A stretch of DNA of 64,000 nucleotides, taken from Macrosoma leucophasiata. Its lineage: Eukaryota > Arthropoda > Insecta > Lepidoptera > Hedylidae. The notes under the pieces were generated by a model. That model searched no databases, was not told the DNA's origin, and was given only the letters and a program-made list of their open reading frames with translations. Below, piece after piece: positions 10,299 through 21,043 of this stretch (its first letter is position 1; the number at the start of each line of letters is the position of its first letter). The position numbers and the translations under genes are program-made. The stretch lies in contig JAWQUS010000032.1 in the NCBI GenBank assembly GCA_036365455.1, forward strand, positions 18,422,001-18,486,000, read 5' to 3'.

Positions 10299-10532
10299 GC
10301 TGTTCGTTAATCTCGCTAAAACTCGAGAACGGCTCTACCGATTTGGCTAATTTTGGTTTTGAATGATTTTTGGAAGTCCAGGGAAGGTTTAAAAGGTAAG
10401 AAAATATTAAGAAGTTGAATAGGAATAGTAAAAAACATAATTTCATTTTCCCATACAAATAGTCCGTATCTATCAAACTTTTGACACATTATTTCATTCT
10501 GAGGCAATACAAAGTTTGCCGGGTCAGCTAGT
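10299..10532 (+). mobile_element. Helitron-like element (family G)
   Basis: Same element as 50347-50604. It has the block CTCGCTAAAACTCGAGAACG, the subterminal hairpin GGCAATACAAAGTTTGCC and the 3' terminus CAGCTAG followed by T. A hairpin just before a CTRR end, with no inverted repeats, is the Helitron signature. Confidence 0.75.
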
Positions 10533-10560
10533 ACGAAATAAAAATATTTTCTTTCTTTCC

Positions 10561-10600
10561 TACGCTCTCGAGCTCCTACACTAGAACTCTACCACCAGTG
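10561..10600 (-). repeat. Family A head fragment
   Basis: CTCGAGCTCCTACACTAGAA and CTCTACCACCAGTG match the A head in reverse; partner of 10187-10298. Confidence 0.6.
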
Positions 10601-10889
10601 AAATTTTACGTTTACGCAAACATTAATCTGAATTGTGAATCGATCCAACTGCTTTCATCGTCAATATTGATATACCGATTACCATAAAAATGCAATAAAC
10701 CCTTGATATTTACTGTAATATTGTGATGGATGTGAAGGCCACGATACAAAAATGTTTTGCATCGGATTATCAGGTTGTACGATCTCTCCAATGGAACCGA
10801 CATGCCGGCGATACTCATTTATAAAATACGAGTGCATCCAACAAAAAATATTGCAAATCGATCTTAGGAAGGAGTCTTACACCTATATT

Positions 10890-11015
10890 CTAACCCCCTT
10901 ATTCATAAAAGTACATTAGATGCATATATAATATATATGCAATATAGCAAGCAAACGCAAGCCTAACATAAGGCTTGCGTTTGCTTGCTTGTTTTCGAGT
11001 ATTTTAATCTAATTT
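10890..11015. repeat. MITE-like end with a 19-bp perfect hairpin
   Basis: The left end CTAACCCCCTTATTCATAAA matches the MITE at 11262. Inside, 10946-10964 and 10971-10989 are perfect inverted arms (AGCAAGCAAACGCAAGCCT) around AACATA. Confidence 0.6.
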
Positions 11016-11129
11016 GCAAGTTGCGTTTTGCGGGACCTCTCTCGGACTGCATTAGTAGTTAAAATAAGCACAGACCCTGTAAAACATATGGAGCTGTTAT
11101 AATTAAAAGTTGACTTGCCTAAGTTAATA

Positions 11130-11176
11130 TCTATCACAGAGACATAACAACTAAGGTCTCAGAGGTGACAGCGCCC
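11130..11176 (+). repeat. Family A fragment, old subfamily
   Basis: CTATCACAGAGACATAACAA and CTAAGGTCTCAGAGGTG only. Confidence 0.6.
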
Positions 11177-11261
11177 ATAAGCTGGAAGTGAGCTTCCCCA
11201 TAATGACGCCATTAAACACCTTCATTGTCAAATGTATAGCTCTACGTGGCGAAAAAATATT

Positions 11262-11415
11262 CTAACCCTCTTATTCATAAACGTACATTAGATACGTTTT
11301 AGCTATAGAATGCTTTGTCTTTGTCAGTTCCATTGTCAAATGTGCAAGATAGAAAAAGACAAAGGAGAGATTAGCAACACTTTAACTAAAATACGTTTAT
11401 GGATAAGGAGGTTAG
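11262..11415. mobile_element. MITE, CTAACCC ends
   Basis: Left end CTAACCCTCTTATTCATAAA and right end TTTATGGATAAGGAGGTTAG are inverted with few mismatches. Its right terminus is the TTA used as target by the next element. Confidence 0.75.
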
Positions 11416-11730
11416 TGTGTAAACACACTATGCCGAAGCTACGCGACGGCAGTTCGGCACTATTACGCCTGCGATGCTATTTGAATTACTGACTACTATG
11501 TCGAAATTACGCTGCGTTATAGCGTACAGCGTAAATTCGGTCGGGCGCACGACCGAAGTTCGGTTCGATTGCTGAATTCACACACTATGCCGACACACTC
11601 CACACTGAACTGAAGTTCTGCCGCGTAAGTTCGGCACTTATAGTGTGTCATACCAGCCGAATACGTCGGGACGTAAAATAGTCGCCAAACATCCGTCACG
11701 TAGCTTCGGCATAGTGTGTTTACACACTTA
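11412..11730. mobile_element. PIF/Harbinger-type MITE, 30-bp perfect TIRs, TTA duplication
   Basis: Element 11415-11727 (313 bp). The 30 bp at each border, counted from 11414 and back from 11728, are exact inverted repeats beginning AGTGTGTAAACACACTATGC. It is flanked by TTA at 11412-11414 and 11728-11730. A 3-bp TTA duplication is typical of PIF/Harbinger. The end itself holds the palindrome GTGTGTAAACACAC. No coding capacity. Confidence 0.88.
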
Positions 11731-12903
11731 TAGTTAAAATATTGAATACAACTTATTCTTCAAATATTCTTATCAGAATTAAAGAAAATGAGTAATTTGT
11801 TATGAAAAATCATTCATTTTAAGATATCACCAACACTACACACCCAATTACATTATATACTACACCCACACTAATTAATTAGTCTGCATCGATTAGTGGC
11901 ACAGATTCAAAGGTTACGGCAGTTGAATCCTAATGAGAAGTCTGCCCGTATATCAATTAAACTAATCGGTTAACGTTACGGTATTCGAATATGATATTCG
12001 AGTTATTTTTGTATGGCCTTTTGTACTAATAAGAATAAACCAATTTAGTAACATCTGGTAAGAAATTTGTTGTAACATGAGATTTTATCTTGGATTAATT
12101 GAAATAAAATATATATGTAACTATAAACTTGTATTTCCCAGGGAATTCAGGGGAAGGCAAAAGTAAAGGACTCCAATGTTCTTATTATAAATTCTCTTAA
12201 TTAGTATATTGTTATTTACGTTATTATTTCACTAACCAACATTAATTTCCAAACTCGCAATTATTTTCAACAACATTCTGCACTATGCGGTGCGCGAAGA
12301 AAAAATATCGGTCTCACTTTAGGGTAACCTCAGTGTATGTGAAGCACTCTGAAAGAAAAAGATTTTGTTTGACCATTTTGTCAGCGTGACTCTAGTACAA
12401 ACAGTCTCTGAGTTAAGCTGCAGATAGATAGACACTCGGATGGATATGGCGAAACTACGAGAGTTGTTTGTAGGGTACGGAACTGTATAAACTGCTGGCA
12501 AACTGTTACAAAGTTTAGGGTGCCACTTCAAAAAACCTTTTAACCTTTTGATTTCTTACAAAAAACGATCTTCCTCCTCAAGGCAAATTTTAAGTAAAAC
12601 AACCTTTACCAAAATGAAAAAGGAGATTCGAGACACGGAAGTTTTTGGGGTCAAGTGCCTAATTAAAATGGAATTAAATTAATGTCCATTTCAAAATACA
12701 CTCTTTGGTCGTTAATGGTCGCTTCTTAATTGGGTGCTGATGTTTAATTAGAAAAATTTAATGACTCCAATTGCAATGTTACTCGTACCATTTTACATTC
12801 GCAAAGTGAGTGAATTTTTAAATGTTATAAATGTCTATATTGGCTTAAATTTTCACTTAAAGTTCATACAAATACGTTACTTACGTTAAGTTTATACAAT
12901 ACA
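11731..12903. other. 1.2-kb stretch without recognised genes or repeats
   Basis: AT-rich intron-like or intergenic DNA. GGATATGGCGAAACTACGAG near 12442 resembles transposon-derived text also hinted at near 40110. No exon found. Confidence 0.45.
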
Positions 12904-13090
12904 ACTAGCGGCCCGCCCCGGCTTCGCCCGCGCTGCTCTGCTCCTATTAGTCATAGCGTAATGTAAGCTATCCTATCTCTCAAGTTGGATCGAACTGCAC
13001 ATGGTGTGCGAATTTTATTATAATCGGTTAAGTGGTTTAGGAGTCCATTGAGGACAAACATTGTGACACGAGATTTATATATATTAAGAT
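12904..13090 (-). mobile_element. Helitron-like element
   Basis: Reverse orientation: CTAGCGGCCCGCCCCGGCTT at the 3' end and GTGACACGAGATTTATATAT at the 5' end, as in 37840-38031 and 57095-57287. Confidence 0.65.
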
Positions 13091-13107
13091 AGGTATAGAA
13101 TAAGTTT

Positions 13108-13238
13108 TTTTTATGTCATAGGATTGACAGACAAGCAGACGTACCACCTAATGGAAAGTGGTTTTCGTCACCTATGAACATTTGCAACATCCGTGGAGTT
13201 GCCAACGCACTGCCGGTCCTGAAGGACTCTTTTGACGA
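13108..13238 (-). mobile_element. LINE N 3' end
   Basis: TTTTTATGTCATAGGATTGA through TCCTGAAGGACTCTTTTGAC is the reverse of the N 3' end. It abuts the poly-T of the next A copy. Confidence 0.82.
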
Positions 13239-13239
13239 C

Positions 13240-13400
13240 AGTTTTTTTAATGTTTTGGAAGTGGCAAACAAGCATGCAGTTCACATCGATGTTAAGTGAT
13301 GACTGCAGCCTATAGACACCCACACAAAGACCAAGGTCAAAATGCAGATGCGTCACCACTCCTGAGGCCTAAGATGTTATGCCTCTGTGCCGGAAATTAC
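13240..13400 (-). repeat. Family A copy, tail half
   Basis: From the poly-T to GCCTCTGTGCCGGAAATTAC; head missing (5'-truncated). Confidence 0.85.
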
Positions 13401-13785
13401 GATTTGTCCAGCTGTAAAAGTCGTTCAGGTGTTACCTGAAGGGGTAAGCCAGGGTAATGCGTATGTTGAGACACTCACGATTCACCGGTAATTTATAGTC
13501 CAACAGGTGGCTACCTATTGACTCCATGCACATTACCATACTCCGAAGGTGGCACTGAGAAACTGCCAGAAAATGAGCAAAGCCCAATAATACCGAGAAT
13601 AAGAATAAGAGTTTAAGGATCATACACCTTTATCTCTAATGGCCGATCAAACCCAGGATCACTAGACTATTGAAGTTAATTTAATAAAATTGGAGCAAAA
13701 TTAAAGACATCAAAATGAAGCAATTAAATAAAGCATAATAATAATATACGTGTTCAAGATAGTGTGGAGCATATCGGCGGATAAG
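13401..13785. other. No gene or repeat recognised
   Basis: Contains TTGCCAGAAAATGAG-like text possibly related to the B body, but too diverged to call. Confidence 0.4.
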
Positions 13786-14454
13786 GCGCCTTGCCCACGG
13801 AGCAACTTAATCATCCATCAAAAGTTTTCTGCAAAAATTCGATAGTTGCTACGTTTACGGTTGCTGCAATTTTGTGGCAATTTGCTCAATATTGAGCGAC
13901 ACTGACCTTTCCGAGCACAGCGAGAGGGGAGGAAGGGCGTGAAATCGCCCGACATATTGCGATTGACAGTTGCGGAAAGGGGCAACTTTAAAGACCGGTT
14001 TGATATTTAATAGTTGCTAGTTGCACCAATTAGGAACTAACGTAGTCATCGATTACAGCAACTGAAAACTTTTGACGATCACTGGAACTCGAAACTCGAG
14101 TTGCTATGTGTGCGCAGTGCAATTGAAATATATGTAAACAGCTAGTTGACAAACAATGTTCAACGGTGCGGTTCTCACGTTCGTTTTTGCCCAGAACGTG
14201 TAAGTTGTGGAATGAGCTTCCCTCTGAGGTGTTCCCTCGGTGCTACAATATCTTCAATCTTCAAAAATGGCGCCAAAAGAGTCCTTCAGGGCTGGCAGCG
14301 CATTGGCAACTCCCCTGATGTAGCAAATGTTCATAGGCGACGGTAACAACTTTCCATCAGGTGGCCCGTCTGCTTGTCTGTCAATCCTTTGACATAAAAA
14401 AAAACAGTTGCCAGTTGGCAGTAGGTGTAATAGTTACTCCATGTGCAAAGCGCC
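13786..14454. mobile_element. TIR element split by a LINE N fragment
   Basis: Inverted ends GGCGCCTTGCCCACGGAGCA (13786) and its complement near ACTCCATGTGCAAAGCGCC (14454) with about five mismatches. The LINE N piece 14153-14400 lies inside. Internal text is rich in short inverted motifs around GTTGC. Confidence 0.6.
14153..14400 (+). mobile_element. LINE N 3' end
   Basis: GTTCAACGGTGCGGTTCTCA to CCTTTGACATAAAAA. On + it still encodes a readable stretch of the RT C-terminus (CGMSFPLRCSLGAT) but in a shifted frame. Confidence 0.85.
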
Positions 14455-14687
14455 TAATTCGATATTAACGAGGTGTTCTCGTGTGGACCGGTTTTGGCAA
14501 CCTTGGGATGTTATACACATCATTGTTTTGTTTTATCTCTGTTAATTATTCAAGTGCCTATTATATTTGAGAATCTAGTAATTTATTTATGTACATAAAG
14601 GAGACGAGTAATTTTGGACCGTGCTAAACCTTAGACAAATAATTGTAATAGGTAATAATAGGCGTTATAAGTTATTTTTTTAGTGGT

Positions 14688-14965
14688 GGTAGAGCTCCAG
14701 TGACGGAGCTCGCAGGGTAGGCACCACCGCATTACCTAATATACTTGCCTCTAAATGGTAGTGTTCAGCACTATCGTGTTCCGATCAGGTGGTAATGTAC
14801 GGCCCTGTAATTTCCGGCACAGAGGCATAACACCTAATGCCTCAGGAGTGGCAGCGCATCTGCATTTTGACCTCTGGTCATTGTGTGGGTGTCTATAGGC
14901 TGCAGTCTTCACTTAACATGAATGTGAACTGCATGCTTGTTTGCCACTTTTATTACATAAAACAA
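14688..14965 (+). repeat. Family A copy, full length
   Basis: GTGGTAGAGCTCCAGTGACG through the TTTTATTACATAAAACAAAA tail. Confidence 0.9.
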
Positions 14966-14989
14966 AAAAAAAAAAAAACACTGAAAGAT

Positions 14990-15147
14990 TTCGAGCAACG
15001 GAGCCTTCGAGCATAGGAACCTCCGCATTACCTTCTCTGTCGCCCGCAAAACGGTAGTGTTCGAGTGTTAAGACGATAGTGCTGAACACTACCATTCGGC
15101 GGCGTAGTGCCTACTCGAGCACCGTCACAGGCACTTTACCACCAGTC
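14990..15147. repeat. Inverted pair of family A head pieces
   Basis: 14990-15068 reads A in + (CTCCGCATTACC, GGTAGTGTTCGAGTG) and 15070-15147 in minus (GATAGTGCTGAACACTACCA, TTTACCACCAGTC). The two halves can fold on each other. Confidence 0.65.
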
Positions 15148-15149
15148 AC

Positions 15150-15397
15150 TTTGTCAGATAAAGGTATCGACATAAGTTTTCCTGCAATAATTAGACTCCA
15201 TATACGGAATGCGATCAATACAAATGGTACCAATTAAATTACCAATCCGGTTCTTAGGCCTGTGCAGGTCTATTAGCGGGGTCGATGACTTGAAGCGTCT
15301 GATCGCCGGTTAGGCCCACGCGCAATTATTTATAGCGCGGATAAAGGATTATTTTGTCCTTTCATATTGAGAATGACAAATATGCTAAGATTCAAAC
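15150..15397. other. No gene or repeat recognised
   Basis: GC-richer block 15255-15345 has no sustained open frame. Confidence 0.4.
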
Positions 15398-15604
15398 TGC
15401 CTGAGTGTAGTGTAGCAGGCCACTGTTACTGCGCTGGGGTCCTGGTTTCGAGACCCGACGGGATTCGAAGAAGGGTCTCCAACTCGGGTCAGGGGGCTAT
15501 TAGAAGTAACGGTGTGAAATCAAGAGACAAAGTCCCTAAATGTAATGGGGTTTTCTATTTTCTGGCAGTTTCACAGTACCTCGGAGTATGGTACTGTGAC
15601 CGGA
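15398..15604 (+). repeat. Family B SINE, 3'-deleted
   Basis: Diverged head (GAGTGTAGTGTAGCAGGCCA), then ACAGTACCTCGGAGTATGG; ends before the conserved 3' half. Confidence 0.75.
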
Positions 15605-15617
15605 CCGGCTACCGTGC

Positions 15618-15905
15618 TTTTTTTTTTTATTTTATGGAAGTGACAAACAAGCATGCAGTTCACATTGATGTTAAGTGATGACTGCAGCCTATAGACACCC
15701 ACACAAAGACCAAGGTCAAAATGCAGATGCGTTACCACTCTTGAGGCCTAAGGTGTTACGCCTTTGTGCCAGAAATTACAAGGCCGTACATTACCACCTG
15801 ACCGGAACACGATAGTACTGCTGAACACTACCATTTAGCGGCAAGTATATTAGGTAATGTGCTGGTGCCTACGCCCGCGAGCTCCATCACTGGAGCTCTA
15901 CCACC
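15618..15905 (-). repeat. Family A copy, full length
   Basis: Poly-T at 15619-15630 to the head TGGAGCTCTACCACC. Confidence 0.9.
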
Positions 15906-15909
15906 ATTA

Positions 15910-16380
15910 AATATTTTTTTTTAGTATTTATGTATCTTGCGATCGGCTTTTCAAGCCCTTAACAGATGTGTTGCAGGAGTTCATTGGCAGGAGAGAGCTG
16001 TTCCTCCATTGAGGAAACCGCCACTTATTAAGTCAGTACGGTTAGTGAACAAGGTTCCATGTATGTTTTCTCTTTATAATATTAATAAAATATAATTAAT
16101 TTATCCAATACATTTTGGGAAACCAAAAATAAATAGTCGACATCCCAATTGTACGAAACTTTATCCATGCGAGTCCAACGCGCACGTAGTCGGCTTTTTG
16201 TACTTAATTTGTAAAATTTTCCTTTGTTCAATATTTTATTAAGCATGAGTTAACATCTTAAACAGGTCATTTATTTAACCAGGCACGTTATACTCGAAAA
16301 GGAAACTTTGTGCTCCAGTTTAACCGTATGAAAACAACCCTAGAAATAACACAACCCTAATTACATTTTCAGTACGGGTC
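15910..16380. other. No gene or repeat recognised
   Basis: AT-rich spacer, no exon. Confidence 0.45.
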
Positions 16381-16495
16381 GAGGATGCAAAAATTCAAAT
16401 AAACTTTGCATTGCTATGAATAATATCAGGATAACACTCTTACAGAAACACGGGTTTCATTAAATTAAGGGGACTTTGCTCTAGCTAGATGTTCT
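16381..16495 (+). repeat. Two-copy repeat, copy 1
   Basis: GCAAAAATTCAAATAAACTT and GGGGACTTTGCTCTAG match 17990-18090 in the same orientation, 1.6 kb away. Confidence 0.6.
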
Positions 16496-16507
16496 TGTTG
16501 TATCTTT

Positions 16508-16788
16508 TAATTTTTTATGTAATTAAAGTGGCAATCAAGCATGCAGTTCACATTGATGTTAAGTGATGACTGCAGCCTGTAGACACCCACACAAAGACCA
16601 AGGTCAAATGCAGATACGTTACCACTCCTGAGGCCTAAGGTGTTATGCCTCTGTGCCGGAAATTGCAGGACCGTACCACCTGACCGGAACACGATAGTGC
16701 TGAACACTACCATTTAGCGGCAAGTAAATTAGGTAATACGGTGGTGCCTACGCCCGCGAGCTCCGTCATTGGAGCTCTACCACCAGTG
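16508..16788 (-). repeat. Family A copy, full length
   Basis: From TTTTTTATGTAATTAAAGTG to the head CATTGGAGCTCTACCACCAG, directly touching the 3' end of LINE E. Confidence 0.9.
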
Positions 16789-16789
16789 A

Positions 16790-17290
16790 ATCTTCACGCC
16801 AAGTTCATTACGGGGTTGGCAGAGAGTGTGGAGATTCTCTTCATACATGCACGCCGATTCCTAAGACTTTTGACCCCATCCTCAGACAGTATTCGACCTA
16901 TTTGGTCATGGAAGGTCAGTCTTAGTCTTCCTGGGCCTCTGTAACTATCCACATTCGCATTGTATATCTGTTTAGTCAATGGCTCATTTGATATGATTCG
17001 ATTCTTTCTGTATATGCCCGAACCATCGCAGCATTTTTCATTTTGACACCGAAAGTGTCATTCACACAAAGCATTTTTCTTACGTCTTCATTACGAACGC
17101 GATCGGTGAGCGATACACCGCAGATTGAGCGCAATGATCTCATCTCGACCACCTTTAATTTACTTTCATGTTCTTTCCTGCATAGCCAGCTCTCGCTCCT
17201 CGAGTTTGATAATGTTTAAAATTTCGTATATTCTTCATTTTAATACATATCTCATTACATCTACAGTTGATTTACTCTCAAAATCGTTGT
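16790..17290 (-). mobile_element. LINE E C-terminus, longest 5' extent
   Basis: Reverse of E. The minus strand encodes MTKQIYNANVDSYRGPGRLR, the DQIGR block and SLRNRRACMKR, broken by frameshifts further upstream. The similarity continues to about 17290, beyond other copies, giving part of the preceding RT C-terminal region. Confidence 0.82.
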
Positions 17291-17515
17291 ACGGTTACAC
17301 CTTTTGCTTGAAGTCGTATAGAGATAAATGATAGAAAGTTACTGATGATATTATGATTTATTATGCTGATTTGATATGATAATGTTCTACAGATTTTATA
17401 ACATTAAATTGATATTTTTTGATAGTCTTAATGACATTTTGATAATTAAAATGATAATGATAAATGATGATATTTGATATTAATTAATTGATATAATGAT
17501 AAAAATGAGAGTGGA
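17290..17515. other. AT-rich low-complexity stretch
   Basis: Many GATAAT/TGATAT-type words (17330-17510); no gene. Confidence 0.6.
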
Positions 17516-17639
17516 CGCGTCTATACGACTTCGTGATGTCGTCACACACTGCTGTCGCTGATGCGAACTGCAAAAATGATGACGGGCAGAATGTACAGTG
17601 TGTGTTACTCGTGAAGACGCGATGTTACTTGTGAAACAC

Positions 17640-17875
17640 ACGCGGACAGCGCGCGGTCCACTTAGGAGCAGCGCGTTGGCAATGCAAAGTCAACGCAAGA
17701 CACCGAGAGGGCCACTCGCCATCCACGCGTGGACCATGCGCCGCGTTGACGGCTTGCGGTATAGGCGATCCGGTGTCAATACGGAGCGAAGTTGAAGTAA
17801 TGAGCGTAGACCGCTCGAGGCGGTCACGTGCCGGGTGATTCTAGTGAGCAATGACCCTTACAGTAGTTACACTAC
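17640..17875 (+). repeat. Repeat S, copy 1
   Basis: GC-rich. Matches 26640-26775 in inverted orientation, e.g. GCGTTGACGGCTTGCGGT and GACCGCTCGAGGCGGTC (itself a palindrome). Unclassified. Confidence 0.7.
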
Positions 17876-17989
17876 TTGAGAAAAGTTACGCTTTCAAAAA
17901 GTTCAAAAACGCGACTGATATAATAAGGCAGCTCTGATAAATTTAATAAATTTCCAACATGAACCAAGCTAACAGTATGATAAGACGAG

Positions 17990-18090
17990 AGTGCAAAAAT
18001 TCAAATAAACCCTGCACAGCTATGAATAATTCCGGGGTACGCTCGCATCGGAATACAGATTAGTGGGACTTTACCACTTTGCTCGAGTTT
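17990..18090 (+). repeat. Two-copy repeat, copy 2
   Basis: Partner of 16381-16495 (GCAAAAATTCAAATAAACCC, CTATGAATAATTCC). Confidence 0.6.
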
Positions 18091-18173
18091 GATGAAAGTT
18101 TTTTCCAATCTTCATGTTATATAAAAAATCAGTTTCCGTATGTTTGTAGTCCAAACAGTAGAATTGAGTTTTG

Positions 18174-18405
18174 TTTTGGAAGTGGTAAACAAGCATGCAG
18201 TTCACATTGATGTTAAGTGATGACTGCAGCCTATAGACACCCACACAAAGACCAAGGTCAAAATGCAGATGCGTTACCACTTCTGAGGCCTAACGTGATA
18301 TGCCTCTGTGCCGGTTATTACAGGGTCGTACATTACCACCTGACCGGAACACGATAGTGCTGAACAATACCATTTAGCGGCAAGTATATAAGGTAATGCG
18401 GTGGT
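18174..18405 (-). repeat. Family A copy, left half of a head-to-head pair
   Basis: GTTTTGGAAGTGGTAAACAA to AGGTAATGCGGTGGT; joined head-first to the next copy. Confidence 0.88.
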
Positions 18406-18656
18406 CGCAGGCGTAGGCATCGCCGCATTACCTAACATACTTGCCGCTAAATAGTAATGTTCTGCACTATCGTGTTCCGGTCAGGTGGTAATGTACGGCC
18501 CTGTAATTTCCGGCACAGAAATATAACACCTTATGCCTCAGGAGTGGTAACGCATCTGCATTTTGACCTTGTTTTTGTGTGGGTCTATAGGCTGCAGTCA
18601 TCACAGAACATCAATGCGAACTGTATGCTTGTTTACCACTTCCATTACATAAAAAA
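18406..18656 (+). repeat. Family A copy, right half of a head-to-head pair
   Basis: CGCAGGCGTAGGCATCGCCG to TTCCATTACATAAAAAAATA. With 18174-18405 it forms a long imperfect palindrome. Confidence 0.88.
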
Positions 18657-18780
18657 ATACCTATATTATCATTATTGTGTATTGTGTTCTTTTTTTAATG
18701 GCAACCGCCTGTAGGCATAACTGCCAGCATCACATTTGATTAATTTAATTAAAATATATTTATATACAATTTACTTGATA

Positions 18781-19121
18781 AGGGGTCGTTCATAAATTAC
18801 GTAAGAGGTTTTGAGGGCTAATTTGACCCCCTCTCCCCCTACTGTAAGACATCATAAGATTACGACTAGTCCCCCCTGCCCCTTAATAAGAAATTTTCGT
18901 AAGAAAAGATTTTTGTAAGATTCAATATCAAGTTAAAGAGATGAAGTACAGATGGCGCTATTCAATAATGCCAATTTTTAGCGCGAAAGTGGTAGAATTT
19001 TCAATTTCAAATCTTACGTAATTTTAGATTCTCTGCCCCCCTTACCTATAGTTAGAAGTTATAATATTCAGTCAACACCCCCCCTCCCCTAAACGCCTTA
19101 CATAATTTATGAACGACCCCT
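18781..19121. mobile_element. MITE with GGGGTCGTTCATAAATTACG ends
   Basis: Left end AGGGGTCGTTCATAAATTAC; the right end is its near-exact complement, with CATAATTTATGAACGACC and a terminal CCCCT. 341 bp, C-rich flanks inside the termini, no coding capacity. Confidence 0.85.
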
Positions 19122-19389
19122 AAGTACTTGTCACTATCATAAAAAACAGATGTTATACTAACACTCATCCGTAAAGGTTTTGACCATGATCTTAAACCTG
19201 ATACTTGACGTGTTGACGTGACGTGTCCGAACAGGTTTGGACAAGGTCAACGTCCGGTTGACAGCCATGACACAGGACACCCATTGTGTAGTGGTCACAG
19301 TTGCTATGAATGAGCCCTATTGTGTGAATATTCTTACAAAACCTTGCTATGTTACAATAAGGTATAACCAGATGTATGGCCCCGTAATA

Positions 19390-19500
19390 ACTGTCACGGA
19401 GACATAAGAACTTAGGTCTCACGGGTGGTAACGCATCTGCATTTTGAACTCAGGTTTTTGTGTAGACGTCTATAGGCTGCAGTCATCGCTTCACAAAAAT
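19390..19500 (+). repeat. Family A fragment, old subfamily
   Basis: ACTGTCACGGAGACATAAGA, TAACGCATCTGCATTTTGAA, GTCTATAGGCTGCAGTCATC. Confidence 0.75.
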
Positions 19501-19504
19501 GTGA

Positions 19505-19707
19505 GCTGAAGGCTCTGCTTCTACTGGAATTTTTAAATTTTCTGGAAGTTTCCCAGTACCTCGGAGTTTAGTAATGTGCAGGCTCGCCACCTGTTCCATG
19601 GGCCAAAACGTAACCGGCGAATCGTGGGTGTTTGCAGGTATGCTTGAATGCATACATTTACCTCTGCCTACCCCCTTCGGGGATTACGGGCGTGAAGTTA
19701 CGTTTTG
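19505..19707 (+). repeat. Family B copy, first of a tandem pair
   Basis: 5'-truncated: TTTTCTGGAAGTTTCCCAGT to GGCGTGAAGTTACGTTTTGA. An internal gap removes CCCGGAGATGGCAA. Confidence 0.85.
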
Positions 19708-19877
19708 ACAGTGCTTCGGAATTTAGTAATGTGCCCGGAGATGGCAACAGGCTCGCCACCTGTTACATGGGCCAAAACGTAACCGACGAATCGTGGGTGT
19801 TTGCATGTATGTTCGAATGCATGCCTTTACCTCTGCCTACCCCTTCGCAGATTACAAGCGTGAAGTTACGTTTTTAA
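19708..19877 (+). repeat. Family B copy, second of a tandem pair
   Basis: Begins within CTTCGGAATTTAGTAATGTG and ends AAGCGTGAAGTTACG. Tandem B 3' halves, probably from unequal exchange or insertion into the A-rich tail. Confidence 0.85.
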
Positions 19878-19879
19878 AC

Positions 19880-20179
19880 TGTCATCTTTGATCGCCTCAG
19901 GCATAGGAGTAGTGACCTGCTAGACTACTCCGGCAGTTGTCCTTAAATGCAATGGTGGTTTTAGATTGTAGAGCCCTAAATTTGCATAATACTGTTTTCA
20001 ATATATATTTTTTATTTATTTTCAGGTAATTCAAATTCAGCAAATAACAGACTAAGTTTTGGGATCATAAGATGCGGAGTATAGGAATGTTGAAGTTGCA
20101 AGACAAGATCAGGGACAAAGAGAAGTAGTTCTCATGTTATATAACGTGCAGTATCGGGCTAAGCTCATTGAAATAATTG
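19880..20179. other. No gene recognised
   Basis: TTTATTTATTTTCAG at 20010 looks like a splice acceptor, but the following sequence does not stay open with a usable donor. Confidence 0.4.
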
Positions 20180-20187
20180 GGCAAGAG

Positions 20188-20459
20188 CATAGAGCAACGC
20201 GGCCCACCGGTCGCGGTGGACCGGAGGGGAGTAGCCATAGCGTGTATTACCGATGCAAAACAGTCTGTAATTTTTTATGGGGGGAAATGCGTGCGACACA
20301 CACGCACACTACAAAAATCGTCTATTACTACGAAACTCACACAAACAATTTCACGCACACATTTAAACATCTAGGCGACAGGTATAGGCCCATTTGGGCT
20401 TGTACTTTGACAGAGGGGAAAGCCTGCATATGGCTACTCCCCTCCGGTGTTTCTATATG
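20188..20459 (+). mobile_element. Family C TIR element, full length
   Basis: CATAGAGCAAC at the left and a decayed GTGTTTCTATATG at the right. Flanks GGCAAGAG and GGCAAGAA match at 7 of 8 bp. Interior has GTATTACCGATGCAAAACAG and GACACACACGCACACTAC. Confidence 0.85.
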
Positions 20460-20507
20460 GGCAAGAAAGACTGGGACCGTGGGCGACCCCGACACAGTCA
20501 GATTAGC

Positions 20508-20680
20508 TGGGTGTTAGGTTTTTTTTTTCGCTGACATTACTAATTTGCCAAGTTTTTAAAGCGGTGGATGGCATATTGCCATGTTATTATTTGTTAAGCA
20601 ATAAATTGCCGAAAATAGTACTGCTAATTGTAAAATTGCGAAAAGTTGTTTTGCCAATTGGTTTTTTGCGAAATGAAAAC
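20508..20680 (+). repeat. Dispersed repeat, copy 1
   Basis: GGTGTTAGGTTTTTTTTTTC then GCTGACA, followed by many TTGC-G-AAA words, resembles 53487-53610. Confidence 0.5.
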
Positions 20681-20770
20681 TTGGGAAACATCATTGTTTT
20701 ATATTATTTCGCATTAACACATGCTTGTGAAATATATTTTATTTTTAAAGAAAAATGGAAAGAAAAATTT

Positions 20771-20846
20771 GACTTCAGGCGAGACTCGAACTCGCGACCT
20801 ACTGGGAATCTAGTCCAGCCGCTCTTCCAATTGAGCTACTGAAGCC
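20771..20846 (-). other. tRNA-like head, left arm of a T dimer
   Basis: On minus: GGCTTCAGTAGCTCAATTGG (A box), an anticodon-arm-like TGGACTAGATTCCCAG and the B box AGTTCGAGTCTCG. Nearly identical to the right arm. A tRNA scanner may flag it, but the repeat context argues against a functional gene. Confidence 0.7.
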
Positions 20847-20968
20847 CTGCCCGATTTGTCAAATCTTTCCTTCACATCTATTGCATTGCTTTATGGTAGC
20901 AGCAGCGCCATCTATTACCAACTATGCTAGTTAGGCAACCGATATAATAGACTTTTCAAATCGGGCAG

Positions 20969-21043
20969 GGCTTCAGTAGCTCAATTGGAAGAGCGGCTGG
21001 ACTAGATTCCCAGTAGGTCGCAAGTTCGAGTCTCGCCTGAATT
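20969..21043 (+). other. tRNA-like head, right arm of a T dimer
   Basis: Acceptor GGCTTCA pairs with TGAATT(C) at six of seven positions; the D arm is GCTC/GAGC. Mirror image of 20771-20846. Confidence 0.7.

Noticed and set aside
20771..21043. A pair of divergent tRNA genes
   Set aside because: Both lie in the arms of a repeated element with an 11-bp target duplication. Several loci have the same tRNA-like heads with different anticodon-loop bases and mispaired stems.
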